Positions 26,873 to 35,220 of a stretch of DNA of 64,000 nucleotides are shown here, one piece after another. The number at the start of each line of letters is the position of its first letter. The first letter of the stretch is position 1. The stretch is taken from the NCBI RefSeq assembly GCF_007003975.1, contig NZ_VFTC01000002.1, forward strand, positions 62,001 to 126,000, read 5' to 3'. The notes beneath the pieces are model-generated. The model made no database searches. It was not told the DNA's origin and saw only the letters and a list, made by a program, of their open reading frames with translations. Source of the stretch: Mesorhizobium sp. WSM4306. Its GTDB lineage: Bacteria; Pseudomonadota; Alphaproteobacteria; Rhizobiales; Rhizobiaceae. Made by a program: the position numbers and the translations under genes.

Positions 26873-28033
26873 ATGATGAGCCAGCAAGACAAATTCGATC
26901 TCGCCATTGTCGGCGCCGGCATTGTCGGTCTTGCGCATGCGCTCGCAGCCGTCCGCCGTGGCCTTTCCGTCGTCGTCGTCGACCGTGACGCGCAGGCCAA
27001 TGGCGCCTCGGTGCGCAATTTCGGCTTCGTCACGGTGAGCGGCCAGGAACGCGGCCAGGTGTGGCGGCGCGCCATGCGCTCGCGCGACATCTGGCAGGAA
27101 GTGGCCGGGCCGGCCGGCATCGACATCATCCAGCGCGGCACGGTCGTCGTCGCGCGTCGTCCCGAGGCGCGCAGCGTCGTCGAAGCGTTCCTGCGGACCG
27201 AGATGGGCGAGGGGTGTTCGCTGCTCGAACCGGACGATTTGCGCCTCCAATACCCACAGCTTGCCGGGCAGGACTTTGCCGGCGCCCTGTGGAGTTCGCA
27301 TGAGGTGCGCGTCGAGTCGCGCCAGGCGATCCCCCAGCTTGCCGCCTTCCTTGCCGAACGGCACGGCGTCCAATTTCGCCGCGAGACGGCAGTGCGCGCC
27401 ATCGAGCCGCCAGCCATCGAGACCAGCCGCGGCACAGTTCGCGCGGACAAGGTGATTGTCTGCCCCGGCGACGATCTGGCAACGCTCTATCCCGAGCGTA
27501 TTGCGCTCTACGGCGTCCGGCGCTGCAAATTGCAGATGATGCGCCTTGCCAATCCCGGCTTCCGGCTTCCATCTCCGGTGATGTCGGATCTCGGGCTTGC
27601 GCGCTATTCCGGCTTCGGCGCCCTGCCTGAAGCGACAGCCTTGCGCCGCCGGCTCGAGAGCGATCAGCGCCATGCGCTGGACAATGGCGTGCATCTGATC
27701 GTCGTGCAGAGCGCCGACGGCACTTTGGTGGTCGGCGATTCGCACCATTACGCAGCGACGCCCGACCCGTTCGCCTCGGAGCGGGTCGACGAAATCATCC
27801 TGGAGGAGTTCAGCGCCGTCTTCGGCGGCACGCCGCCGCGCGTGCTGGAACGCTGGACCGGCATCTATGCCTCGGCTGCCGACCACACGATGTTTGCCGA
27901 CGCCCCGCAGGAGAATGTGCGCATGGTGATGATCACCAGCGGCACCGGCGCCTCGACGTCGTTCGCCATCGCCGAAGAGGTGATCGACGAACTCTTCGGT
28001 TCAACCACTGCAGACGCCAGAAAGATCGCCTGA
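26873..28033 (+). CDS. FAD-dependent oxidoreductase linked to phosphonate catabolism (TIGR03364-like)
   Basis: 386-residue DAO-type flavoprotein. The N-terminal FAD motif is IVGAGIVGLAHALAA, and a GTTRRR-like region is replaced by NGASVRNFGFVTVSGQ; ATSGTGAS occurs near the C-terminus. TIGR03364 enzymes cluster with phosphonatase genes and are proposed to oxidise aminophosphonates such as N-methylated 2-aminoethylphosphonate. That fits here: its stop overlaps the start of phnX (TGATG), so the two proteins are made together. AAAGGA precedes the ATG ATG start. The exact substrate is inferred from context. Confidence 0.82.
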   Translation: MMSQQDKFDLAIVGAGIVGLAHALAAVRRGLSVVVVDRDAQANGASVRNFGFVTVSGQERGQVWRRAMRSRDIWQEVAGPAGIDIIQRGTVVVARRPEARSVVEAFLRTEMGEGCSLLEPDDLRLQYPQLAGQDFAGALWSSHEVRVESRQAIPQLAAFLAERHGVQFRRETAVRAIEPPAIETSRGTVRADKVIVCPGDDLATLYPERIALYGVRRCKLQMMRLANPGFRLPSPVMSDLGLARYSGFGALPEATALRRRLESDQRHALDNGVHLIVVQSADGTLVVGDSHHYAATPDPFASERVDEIILEEFSAVFGGTPPRVLERWTGIYASAADHTMFADAPQENVRMVMITSGTGASTSFAIAEEVIDELFGSTTADARKIA

Positions 28034-28845
28034 TGACCCCCCAGCACCTGCTTCGCGCCGTCGTTTTCGACTGGGCCGGAACCGTTGTCGATCATGGCTC
28101 ACTGGCGCCGATGGGCGTCTTCGTCGAAGCGTTCCAGGAATTCGGCGTTGCCATCAGCATCGAGGAGGCGCGCGGACCGATGGGCATGGCCAAGCGCCCG
28201 CACATTGCCACGCTGATGGCGCTGCCGAGGATTTCGGCCGCCTGGGCCAAACAACATGGGCATGCGCCGACCGAGGCCGACATCGACGCCGTCTACGACG
28301 TCTTCGTGCCGAAGAACCGGGCGGTGGCGGCGCGCTTTTCCGATGTCATTCCCGGCGTTGCCGACGTGGTCGCGACGCTGCGGGCGCACGGCCTCAAGAT
28401 CGGCTCGACCACCGGCTACACACGCGACATCATGGCCGAGATCCTGCCGGGGGCGGCCGCGCACGGTTTTGCTCCGGATTGCCTGGTCTGCACCGGCGAC
28501 ACGCCGGACGGCAGGCCGACGCCGTTCATGCTGTGGAAGGCGCTGACCGAACTCGGCGTCTACCCGCCATGGCTCAGCGTCAAGGTCGACGACACCGAGG
28601 TCGGTATTTCGGAAGGCGTCAATGCCGGCGCCTGGACGGTCGGAGTGTCGGTCACCGGCAACGTCTTCGGCCACACACTGGCGGAAACGCAGGCAATGGC
28701 GCCGGAAGTTTTCCGCACCAAGCGCGCCGAAGCCTCGGCCAGGCTCAGTGCCGCCGGCGCACACTATGTCGTAAACGGGGTTGCCGATCTGCTGCCGGTC
28801 ATTGCCGCAATCGAGGGCAGGCTTCGGCGCGGCGAGCGACCCTGA
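28033..28845 (+). CDS. phnX: Phosphonoacetaldehyde hydrolase (phosphonatase)
   Basis: HAD-family enzyme cleaving the C-P bond of phosphonoacetaldehyde to acetaldehyde and phosphate. 270 residues. Nucleophile motif FDWAGTVVD (Asp near residue 13), cap-domain segment GPMGMAKRPHI carrying the Schiff-base lysine, GSTTGYTRDIM, and late acidic motif VKVDDTEVGI. The length and the lysine favour true PhnX over shorter phosphonatase-like hydrolases. No phnW transaminase is present in the window; the coupled FAD oxidase may supply the aldehyde instead. Confidence 0.9.
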   Translation: MTPQHLLRAVVFDWAGTVVDHGSLAPMGVFVEAFQEFGVAISIEEARGPMGMAKRPHIATLMALPRISAAWAKQHGHAPTEADIDAVYDVFVPKNRAVAARFSDVIPGVADVVATLRAHGLKIGSTTGYTRDIMAEILPGAAAHGFAPDCLVCTGDTPDGRPTPFMLWKALTELGVYPPWLSVKVDDTEVGISEGVNAGAWTVGVSVTGNVFGHTLAETQAMAPEVFRTKRAEASARLSAAGAHYVVNGVADLLPVIAAIEGRLRRGERP

Positions 28846-28906
28846 GGGCGCCGCCAGAAGTCTTTTCATGCAGGATGGGTGACCGGAAACGTCACCAGGA
28901 CAGCTA

Positions 28907-29343
28907 TTAGCGCCCCGAATTCGTGGTGACCCGCCGCATAAGGCTCCGCCCAAGCACGGTGAGCACGATGCCGATCAGCAGGAAGAAGCCGCCGAGCAGG
29001 CCTGCCAACCCGGCAAGGAACCAGCGTCCGGCGAAGCTGTCGACGGAGGCATTTTGCGGATCGGTTGGATCGTAGGCGACAGGGACGCTGTCGCCATCGC
29101 CCCAAGACGAGCTGTGGACGGCATTGTTGAAGCGGATCACGGTGCCGTCGGCTGTCGAGAACTCGATAGGGGATTGTATTCGGCGGCGACAATCCTGCCG
29201 GTCGCCGAAGCGGTGCGGGGGCCTTGCATCTCGACGATGGCCAGCACGCCGGAAACGATCAGTCCGACAATGCCAAGGACCATGAAGACCCTGCCGACGA
29301 TCGGCAGCGCCGCGGCACCCGTCACCCGATCCCCACCGACCAT
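28907..29343 (-). pseudogene. DUF3592 membrane protein, frameshifted
   Basis: ATG 29343, behind AAGGAGC, opens a frame with one membrane segment (PIVGRVFMVLGIVGLIVSGV) and the DUF3592 start GRIVAAEYN, but it soon runs into nonsense. The continuation is in another frame: PIEFSTADGTVIRFNN, GDSVPVAYDPTDPQNA and a second membrane segment, ending at 28907. Adding one G to the GGGG run at 29169-29172 (plus strand) restores one continuous product of about 145 residues. Either a real one-base deletion in a homopolymer or a sequencing error. Confidence 0.8.
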
Positions 29344-29505
29344 CTTTTGCTCCTTGAAAAGACGGGAAGGCTAAGCCGTCAGCATAAAGCAAACATCTGC
29401 CGTACGGGAGATGGGCGTTGCGAGGCCGGATTTTGGCACCCATGCGACCAACCAAAAGTTTTTGCGGCAATGGATTAAAGTTCGCGCCTGTTCCGTAAAC
29501 AGGGC

Positions 29506-30039
29506 ATGAAACGATCGATGCCACGCTTCGATATAGTTGGACAGCTGGGTTCGCTGCGGCGCTATGCACGTTCGCTGACGCGCGACGGCAGTGACGCCGA
29601 GGACCTGGTGCATGACGCGCTTGTGCGCGCCTATGAGCGGCGCGGCACGTTCCGTTCCGGCGGCAATCTGCGGGCATGGTTGCTGTCGATCGTCCACAAC
29701 GCATTCATCGACAAGATGCGCTCGCGCCGTTCGGAAGCGGCGCGCGTCGAGCAGGCCGGCTATTTCACTGATGCCAGCACGCCGGCGCCGCAGGAACATT
29801 CCGTGCGCCTGGCGCAGGTGCGCGAGGCCTTTTTCAGCCTGCCGGAAGAGCAGCGTTCGGCACTGCATCTGGTCGCCATCGAGGGCCTTTCCTACCAGGA
29901 GGCTGCCAACGCCAGCGGGGTGCCACTGGGCACGCTGATATCGCGTATCGGCAGGGCGCGCGCGGCGCTGCGCTCGATGGAAAGCGCTGTCCCTTCGCCG
30001 GCCAAGAACCATCTGAGGATCGTGGGAGACCCGTCATGA
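29506..30039 (+). CDS. ECF-type RNA polymerase sigma factor
   Basis: 177 residues. Region 2 covers about 12-80 (RYARSLTRDGSDAEDLVHDA, then LRAWLLSIVHNAFID); region 4 covers about 112-165 (LPEEQRSALHLVAIEGLSYQ, GVPLGTLISRIGRARAALR). The next gene overlaps its stop by four bases (ATGA at 30036) and encodes a membrane anti-sigma protein, so this is an ECF sigma/anti-sigma pair. It is not accompanied by a PhyR/NepR pair, so it is not the EcfG general-stress sigma itself. Signal unknown. Confidence 0.92.
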   Translation: MKRSMPRFDIVGQLGSLRRYARSLTRDGSDAEDLVHDALVRAYERRGTFRSGGNLRAWLLSIVHNAFIDKMRSRRSEAARVEQAGYFTDASTPAPQEHSVRLAQVREAFFSLPEEQRSALHLVAIEGLSYQEAANASGVPLGTLISRIGRARAALRSMESAVPSPAKNHLRIVGDPS

Positions 30040-30812
30040 CCGATCTGTTGCGGGACCCGGTGACCGATACCGACCTCGACGCCTATGTCGACGACCAGCT
30101 GGATGTCGCGCGCCGCATCGAGGTCGAAGCGTTTCTGTCGGCTCGTCCGGAGGCAGCGGCGCGGGTGATGTCCGATTTGAGGACGCGCGACGAGTTGCGC
30201 CTCGCGCTGGCCGCTTCCACCGGGATGGCGCGGCCGGCGACGACTGAAGTTGCGCGCCGGCTGGGCAGGGGGCTGGCCAGTCGCCGCGTCTTCGCCGTGC
30301 TGCAACGAGCGGCCGCGGTTGCCGTCTTTGTCGGCGCCGGCTGGCTGGCGAACGGGCTGCTCGGGCCGCTGCTGGTGACCAAGGTGGTGGCTTCGCCGAC
30401 GCCGCCCGCCTATGTCGAAGAAGCGATCCGGGCGCACAGGACGACGCTCATGCGCGAGGCGATGCCCTCGCAGCTCGAGGCGCCGAACTACAATGTCGAT
30501 GAAATTCGCGCCGCGACCGCCATCGTCATGCCGTCGCTGCCGAAAGACTGGAAGATCCGCGACGTGCAGATCTATCCCTCGCGCTTCGGGCCGAGCGTCG
30601 AGGTGGCGCTGGAGGCGAAGGATATGGGGCTGGTCTCGCTGTTTGCGATCCGGCCGGGAACCTTCGACGTGGTCAAGCCGGCAATAGCGCCCTCGGGCGA
30701 AATTTCCTCGGCCTATTTCCAGATCGGCGAGGTCGCCTACGCGGTCGTCGCGCGCAGCGATGTCCATGACCTCGACCGTGCCGCCGAAACGCTCGCCAAA
30801 ACGCTTTACTAG
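30036..30812 (+). CDS. Anti-sigma factor, single membrane segment
   Basis: 258 residues: a cytoplasmic N-terminal helical domain (about 1-80, DLDAYVDDQLDVARRIEVEA) of the anti-sigma type but without the zinc-binding His/Cys set, one membrane segment (about 88-110, AAAVAVFVGAGWLANGLLGP), and a periplasmic domain of unknown fold. Translationally coupled to the ECF sigma gene. The lack of cysteines argues against a redox zinc switch; release is more likely by proteolysis or periplasmic signal. Confidence 0.88.
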   Translation: MTDLLRDPVTDTDLDAYVDDQLDVARRIEVEAFLSARPEAAARVMSDLRTRDELRLALAASTGMARPATTEVARRLGRGLASRRVFAVLQRAAAVAVFVGAGWLANGLLGPLLVTKVVASPTPPAYVEEAIRAHRTTLMREAMPSQLEAPNYNVDEIRAATAIVMPSLPKDWKIRDVQIYPSRFGPSVEVALEAKDMGLVSLFAIRPGTFDVVKPAIAPSGEISSAYFQIGEVAYAVVARSDVHDLDRAAETLAKTLY

Positions 30813-30836
30813 AGACCTCACATAAGGAGAACCCGC

Positions 30837-31553
30837 ATGAACACCCCTGACCTTGGCTACCGCATGGGCGCTGGCGCCCGCGCCGGCGCCGTCTATGACG
30901 AGGGCCTGCGCAGTCACATGCTGCGCGTCTACAACTATATGGGAATCGGCCTGGTCGTCACCGGCCTCATCGCCTTCATGGTCGCCTCGACGCCGGCCCT
31001 CTACGTGCCGATCTTTTCCAGCCCGCTGAAATGGGTGGTGATGCTGGCGCCACTCGGCTTCGTGCTATTGTTCTCGTTCAAGATGCAGACGATGTCGGCG
31101 GCTAGCGCCCAGGCGATGTTCTGGGCCTTCTGTGCGGTCATGGGCCTGTCGCTGGCTTCGGTGTTCCTGGTCTTCACCGGCACCAGCATTGCGCGCACCT
31201 TCTTCATCACCGCCACCATGTTCGGCGCGACCAGCCTCTACGGCTACACAACCAAGCGCGACCTGACCCAGTTCTCGTCGTTCCTGATCATGGGTCTGAT
31301 CGGCGTGGTGATTGCCAGCGTCGTCAACATCTTCCTCGGCTCGACCGCGCTGCAGTTCGCCATTTCGGTCATCGGTATCGCCGTGTTCGTCGGCCTGACC
31401 GCCTGGGACACGCAGACGATCAAGGAACAGTATGCCGAGAATTTCGACGCGGAATCGCAGCAGAAGCTCGCCGTCTTCGGCGCGCTGTCGCTCTACCTGA
31501 ACTTCGTCAACATCTTCCAGCTGTTGCTGAATTTCACCGGCGAACGCGAGTAG
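30837..31553 (+). CDS. Bax inhibitor-1/YccA-family membrane protein
   Basis: 238 residues with seven predicted membrane helices and the family motif near the C-terminus (AWDTQTIKEQYAEN, about residue 190). BI-1 proteins act as pH-dependent calcium leak channels or interact with membrane proteases. ATAAGGAG precedes ATG 30837, only 24 bases after the anti-sigma gene, so it may be read from the sigma promoter. A strong terminator follows. Confidence 0.93.
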   Translation: MNTPDLGYRMGAGARAGAVYDEGLRSHMLRVYNYMGIGLVVTGLIAFMVASTPALYVPIFSSPLKWVVMLAPLGFVLLFSFKMQTMSAASAQAMFWAFCAVMGLSLASVFLVFTGTSIARTFFITATMFGATSLYGYTTKRDLTQFSSFLIMGLIGVVIASVVNIFLGSTALQFAISVIGIAVFVGLTAWDTQTIKEQYAENFDAESQQKLAVFGALSLYLNFVNIFQLLLNFTGERE

Positions 31554-31585
31554 GCCGGACCGTAGCAGGCATCATTTTCAAACTG

Positions 31586-31614
31586 TGGCCGGAGGGAAAC
31601 CTCCGGCCATTTTT
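31586..31614 (+). terminator. Rho-independent terminator after the BI-1 gene
   Basis: TGGCCGGAGG (31586-31595), tetraloop GAAA, CCTCCGGCCA (31600-31609), then TTTTTG. A textbook perfect 10-base GC-rich stem with a GNRA loop and T tract, ending the sigma/anti-sigma/BI-1 unit. Confidence 0.93.
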
Positions 31615-31728
31615 GTCTCTGGCGGTGTATGGGTTAGCCATCGCGGCAGAAGAGCTGCCTGCCTGCTCTTGAGTTCACAGGCGGCCCTTTGCTAGCCTGC
31701 TGCCGGATCAGCCAGCCGCGAGAAATTT

Positions 31729-32601
31729 ATGGAACAGGTGACCCTTCACGGCGACGGCATCTCGGCGACCATTGTCGGGCAGGGGGCCGAACTGGTCTCT
31801 CTGCGCAACGCCGACGGGCTGGAGTTCTTGTGGCAGGCCGGACCGGAATGGCGCCGGCATTCGCCGGTGCTGTTTCCGATCGTCGGCCGGCTGAAGGGCG
31901 ACCAGCTGCGCCATCGCGGCAAAGTCTATCCGCTGACGCAGCATGGATTTGCGCGCGACAAGCCGTTTGTGTGGGCGCAGACGAGCCCGCGATCCTGCAC
32001 CCTGGTGCTGACCGACGATGCCGACACGCGCGCGCGCTATCCCTTCGCGTTTCGACTGGCCATCACCTACACGCTGGAGCCTCAACAGGTCGGCGTGTCA
32101 TTCGAGATCACCAACACCGGCGACGAGACGCTGCCTGCATCGATCGGGGCACATCCGGCCTTCAACTGGCCGTTGCTGCCGGGCTTCGCCAAGACCGATT
32201 ACCAGCTGACCTTTGCTGCTGACGAGCCGGCGCCGATCCGCCGGCTGAAGGATGGCCTGATGCTGGCAGCACCCCAGCCGACGCCCATCGAAGGCAAAAC
32301 GCTGGCGCTCTCCGAACGTTTGTTCGACGCAGACGCCGTGATCCTAGACCGGCCAGCCAGCGCGAGCATGCATTATGCCGCCGCGCACGGTCCGGCGATC
32401 GAGGTGTCATGGCAGGGCTTCAAAGAGTTGGGTGTCTGGTCGAAGCCAGGCGGCGCGCCGTTCCTGTGCATCGAACCCTGGCACGGCCTTGCCAGCCCCG
32501 TCGATTTCGACGGCGACTTCGCCGAAAAGCCGGGAGTGATGCTGATCGCGCCCGGTGAAAAGCGTATGCTGAGCTATCAGGTAAGGCTGATATCCACCTG
32601 A
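31729..32601 (+). CDS. Aldose 1-epimerase family protein
   Basis: 290-residue beta-sandwich mutarotase-like protein. Family features: SLRNADGLEFLWQAGPEW near the N-terminus, the FPIVGRL segment, QHGFARDKPF and GAHPAFNWPL with the active-site histidine, and EPWHGLASPVDFDG. It belongs to the YeaD/LacX-type branch rather than classical GalM. No sugar-pathway genes adjoin, so the physiological sugar is unknown. ATG 31729 has only a weak GAGAAA ribosome site. Confidence 0.9.
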   Translation: MEQVTLHGDGISATIVGQGAELVSLRNADGLEFLWQAGPEWRRHSPVLFPIVGRLKGDQLRHRGKVYPLTQHGFARDKPFVWAQTSPRSCTLVLTDDADTRARYPFAFRLAITYTLEPQQVGVSFEITNTGDETLPASIGAHPAFNWPLLPGFAKTDYQLTFAADEPAPIRRLKDGLMLAAPQPTPIEGKTLALSERLFDADAVILDRPASASMHYAAAHGPAIEVSWQGFKELGVWSKPGGAPFLCIEPWHGLASPVDFDGDFAEKPGVMLIAPGEKRMLSYQVRLIST

Positions 32602-32693
32602 ACTGACGCAACGCCTCCAGCCGCTTGAATTTCCCTGAAATGACCGGGAATATGAGCCAACGGATGTTCCGGACCGTTCGGGAGGGTTAGCGG

Positions 32694-33482
32694 ATGCCTG
32701 GATGCTTGAAGTTGGCGGCAGCTGTGCTCGCTGTGGTGTTTGCCTTTCCCGTCGCCGCCGCCGATATCGACCGCGCCGACCTCTACCGTGCGCAATCGGT
32801 GACCAGCGGCACCGGCGAGGAGAACCGTGCCTGGGGCCTGGCGCCGTGCCTTGAAGAAGTGCTGGTCAAGGTTTCCGGCGACCCGCGGCTGATTGGCGAT
32901 CCGCGCGTTGAGGAGATGAGCCGGCACGCAGCCGACTACGCCACCGATATCGGCTACCGCGACCTGCTCAACAACCGCCCGCCGCATGACGAGCAGGGCA
33001 CTCACGACCGGCCGCAATACATCACCGCCGATTTCGATCCGGACAAGATCGATGCCTTGTTGGCGTCGCTGGGACATAAGCCATGGCCGTTGCCACGGCC
33101 CGCAATCGTCGCGTTGCTCGACATAAAGCCGATGAAGGGCGACGACTTCACGCTTGTGCGCGACGGTGGCGGCGAGCTTGCAACCAATATGCGGGTTGCG
33201 TTGGCCGCCGCTGCGCTCCGTGCCGGCTTGCCGCTGGAGCTGCCCAAAGCGCAGGACGTCGTACTTGCCGACGTGACCCAAACCATGGGTGGTGATGTCC
33301 TGCTTGCCGGCACCCTCGCATGGCGCCAGGAGGCACTCGGTTGGGTCGGCGACTGGCGGCTCGCCTTCAAGGGCAAGGAGTATCGCTGGCAGGTGCGCGG
33401 CGTCAGCTTCGATGACGCGTTCCGCAATGCCGTGCGCGGAACCTTGCAGATCCTGTCGGGCAATGGGCAGCCGGAGACATAG
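32694..33482 (+). CDS. DUF2066 domain-containing exported protein
   Basis: 262 residues with a Sec signal peptide (about 1-22, cleavage after VAAA). The remainder matches the DUF2066 family: an N-terminal block ending LEEVLVKVSGDPRLIGDPRV and a C-terminal block on repeated LAGTLAW...GWVGDWRLAF. Function unknown. GGGAGG precedes ATG 32694. The next ORF starts two bases after its stop, suggesting a former operon that was cut by the insertion at about 33600. Confidence 0.85.
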   Translation: MPGCLKLAAAVLAVVFAFPVAAADIDRADLYRAQSVTSGTGEENRAWGLAPCLEEVLVKVSGDPRLIGDPRVEEMSRHAADYATDIGYRDLLNNRPPHDEQGTHDRPQYITADFDPDKIDALLASLGHKPWPLPRPAIVALLDIKPMKGDDFTLVRDGGGELATNMRVALAAAALRAGLPLELPKAQDVVLADVTQTMGGDVLLAGTLAWRQEALGWVGDWRLAFKGKEYRWQVRGVSFDDAFRNAVRGTLQILSGNGQPET

Positions 33483-33484
33483 TC

Positions 33485-33736
33485 ATGCATAGTATCGGAC
33501 GTTTCCTTGTGATGGCGATCGCTACCTGCCTTTCCATCGCCACTGCTGGCGCTGCCGAAGTCGCGCCTACCCAAGCATCGGACCATATGTGTATGCACAA
33601 TCATTCGAGGCGACGGAATTCACTCTCTTTGTGCATGAATGTATGTTTCAAATTTTGCCCAGAAATCGCCGTCGAAGGTTGGATTTTCATCAAGTTTGAG
33701 AAGCCGCGCCATTGCTTCGCACTCGTTGAGATTTAG
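33485..33736 (+). pseudogene. Truncated secreted-protein gene (signal peptide remnant)
   Basis: ATG 33485 directly follows the DUF2066 stop and encodes a convincing signal peptide (RFLVMAIATCLSIATAGAAE, about residues 6-25) and about ten more residues typical of its neighbours. From about 33597 base composition drops and the frame becomes cysteine- and phenylalanine-rich nonsense antisense to the immunity-like gene. I read this as the 5' end of a gene truncated by incoming DNA. The original product is not identifiable. Confidence 0.5.
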
Positions 33737-33991
33737 CGCTATCGGCGGTCTTTTTGACTTGAAAAGATCGATGAACAAGCCCTCAAAAGCCATCTCAAAT
33801 TCTCGCGCATCCAAAAAGTGCGCTACTGCACGATCCGTCTCCGTCCCAAGGTTCGCCTGTTTGAGTGTCGTGCGTATGAAATGATCGATCGATTCGAACT
33901 GTTCCAGATTGTCAATATAGCTTTCTGTCGATGGCGAGCTATTCTCCGTCATAAAAGGTGTCGATCCCACTGTACCATCGCCGTCGTTCAA
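33620..33991 (-). CDS. MafI/CdiI-like immunity protein (orphan)
   Basis: 123 residues, acidic, in DNA clearly lower in GC than its surroundings. The core AVAHFLDAREFEMAFEGLF, then IALNLNECEAMARLLKLD, resembles MafI-type immunity proteins (helical, with a HxExxxAxxxL pattern). TTG 33991 has AGGAG six bases upstream and overlaps an upstream TGA stop as TTGA, the coupling expected between a toxin and its immunity gene; ATG 33952 is the alternative. No complete toxin remains. The call rests on pattern and context, not on a search. Confidence 0.45.
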   Translation of the reverse strand: MNDGDGTVGSTPFMTENSSPSTESYIDNLEQFESIDHFIRTTLKQANLGTETDRAVAHFLDAREFEMAFEGLFIDLFKSKRPPIALNLNECEAMARLLKLDENPTFDGDFWAKFETYIHAQRE

Positions 33992-34086
33992 TTAGAGCTC
34001 CTACCGCGAGGATTATAGCTCGTAGATTCGTAGATAGAACCTCGCACCTGCAAACCCGCCAGTTCCCGACACCCACAACAAGAGGC
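33988..34086 (-). pseudogene. Possible C-terminal tail of a lost toxin gene
   Basis: Upstream of the immunity-like gene a frame ends at 33988 with residues reading GLQVRGSIYESTSYNPRGRS, and its TGA overlaps the TTG start of the immunity gene. On the right it meets sequence antisense to the ridA remnant, so at most some 30 codons can be toxin. Suggestive only. Confidence 0.22.
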
Positions 34087-34093
34087 GTATGCG

Positions 34094-34321
34094 ACGACGC
34101 TCGAATGCATAAATCCCAGGGATCTGCCGATCCCTGAAATGTACACCCAGGTCGTCATCGCGACAGGAAGCAAGATGGCGTTCGTCTCGGGCCAGCAGTC
34201 GGAAGATATAGACGGCAAGCTGGTCGGCCTCGGTGATTTCGCGGCCCAGGCGCGCCTGACATTTGGCAATCTTGGGCGCGCGCTTGCTGCTGCCGGCGCC
34301 AGGCCGGAGGACATCAGAAAG
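34094..34321 (+). pseudogene. RidA/YjgF-family gene remnant
   Basis: The reading frame gives TTLECINPRDLPIPEMYTQV and continues ATGSKMAFVSGQ, FAAQARLTFGNLGRALAAAG, ARPEDIRK: the first two-thirds of a RidA (2-iminopropanoate deaminase) protein. There is no ATG, GTG or TTG before the conserved start; ACG occupies the expected position. At about 34321 the match stops abruptly and unrelated sequence follows. Both ends are therefore lost and it is not functional. Confidence 0.72.
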
Positions 34322-34439
34322 TCGCATAAGATAGATTATGGAACTTGTGCGTTAGGTTTCTGCCGGAAATTGCTGCTGATTTTCATGGGCTTGGCACGAT
34401 CGATGCGTGTTGCCTTGAGCGAACAGCCAACGCTACGCT

Positions 34440-35207
34440 ATGTCGATGACGACAGCAAAGCGTGAGATCGAAGCGGCGATCGAAGTGTTCGTGCATGGCT
34501 TCAGCACCGACAAGAGCCGCACCTTTCCTTACGAGGCCAGCCGCGTCGGGCCTTTGTGGCTGATGCGCGATGCCGAGCGCAAGAATGCACGCTACTATCG
34601 CGGCGAAGAATGGGTCGTCCATGATGTCACTGCCGAGGAAGCCGATGCGATCGTGCGGCAGCATGCGCGGCCGGGCTTTGCTGTTTCCGTCGTGATCGCG
34701 AACGACGACCCGGATCAGCCGGTGCGAACCGCCTACAAGGCCCTCGGCTATCGGCTGCTGCGAACGGAAGGTTTCTTCGTCCAGCCATTGCGCCAGATCC
34801 CGGATGCGCCAGCCACAGTCTCGATCGAGCGCGTGCAGACAGTCGAACGGGCGGCGCAGCTGGCAAAGGTCGTGCGCAGGCGGCCGATCGCGGCCGATCT
34901 GCTCGGCGACAGCGCGCCGTTCCGCCAGTATGTGGCGCTCGATGGCGACGCTATCGTCGGGCGTGTGCGCAGCATAGACGCCGTCGGCGCCACATGGTGC
35001 GCTGCCATGTATGTAGAGCCTTCGCACAGGCGTCGCGGCATCGGCCAGGCATTGATGTCCACAATGCTGCAGGACGACCGGGCTCGTGGGGCGCGATGCT
35101 CGATGCTGTTGGCGACGCATGCCGGAGCGCTGCTTTATCCCCGCATGGGCTATGAACGAATTGGAACGCTGCTGATCTTCGGACCAAAGAGCCGAACGCC
35201 CTTATGA
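34440..35207 (+). CDS. GNAT-family N-acetyltransferase
   Basis: 255 residues. The C-terminal GNAT domain (about 125-245) includes the acetyl-CoA-binding motif VEPSHRRRGIGQALMST; the N-terminal half (about 1-115) looks like a degenerate second GNAT fold (VVIANDDPDQPVRTAYKALG). Substrate unknown. ATG 34440 is followed by a second ATG two codons later. It lies just right of the scar region, and its own frame and composition look native. Confidence 0.85.
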   Translation: MSMTTAKREIEAAIEVFVHGFSTDKSRTFPYEASRVGPLWLMRDAERKNARYYRGEEWVVHDVTAEEADAIVRQHARPGFAVSVVIANDDPDQPVRTAYKALGYRLLRTEGFFVQPLRQIPDAPATVSIERVQTVERAAQLAKVVRRRPIAADLLGDSAPFRQYVALDGDAIVGRVRSIDAVGATWCAAMYVEPSHRRRGIGQALMSTMLQDDRARGARCSMLLATHAGALLYPRMGYERIGTLLIFGPKSRTPL

Positions 35208-35220
35208 AAAGCTGTTCGCA

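Noticed and set aside
26144..27886. 580-codon minus-strand frame
   Set aside because: Shadow over the aminotransferase and the FAD oxidoreductase; spans the intergenic gap and has no domain.
28907..29704. Full 265-codon minus-strand frame as one gene
   Set aside because: Only its last third is DUF3592; the first part is antisense to the sigma-factor gene. The real gene starts at 29343 and is frameshifted.
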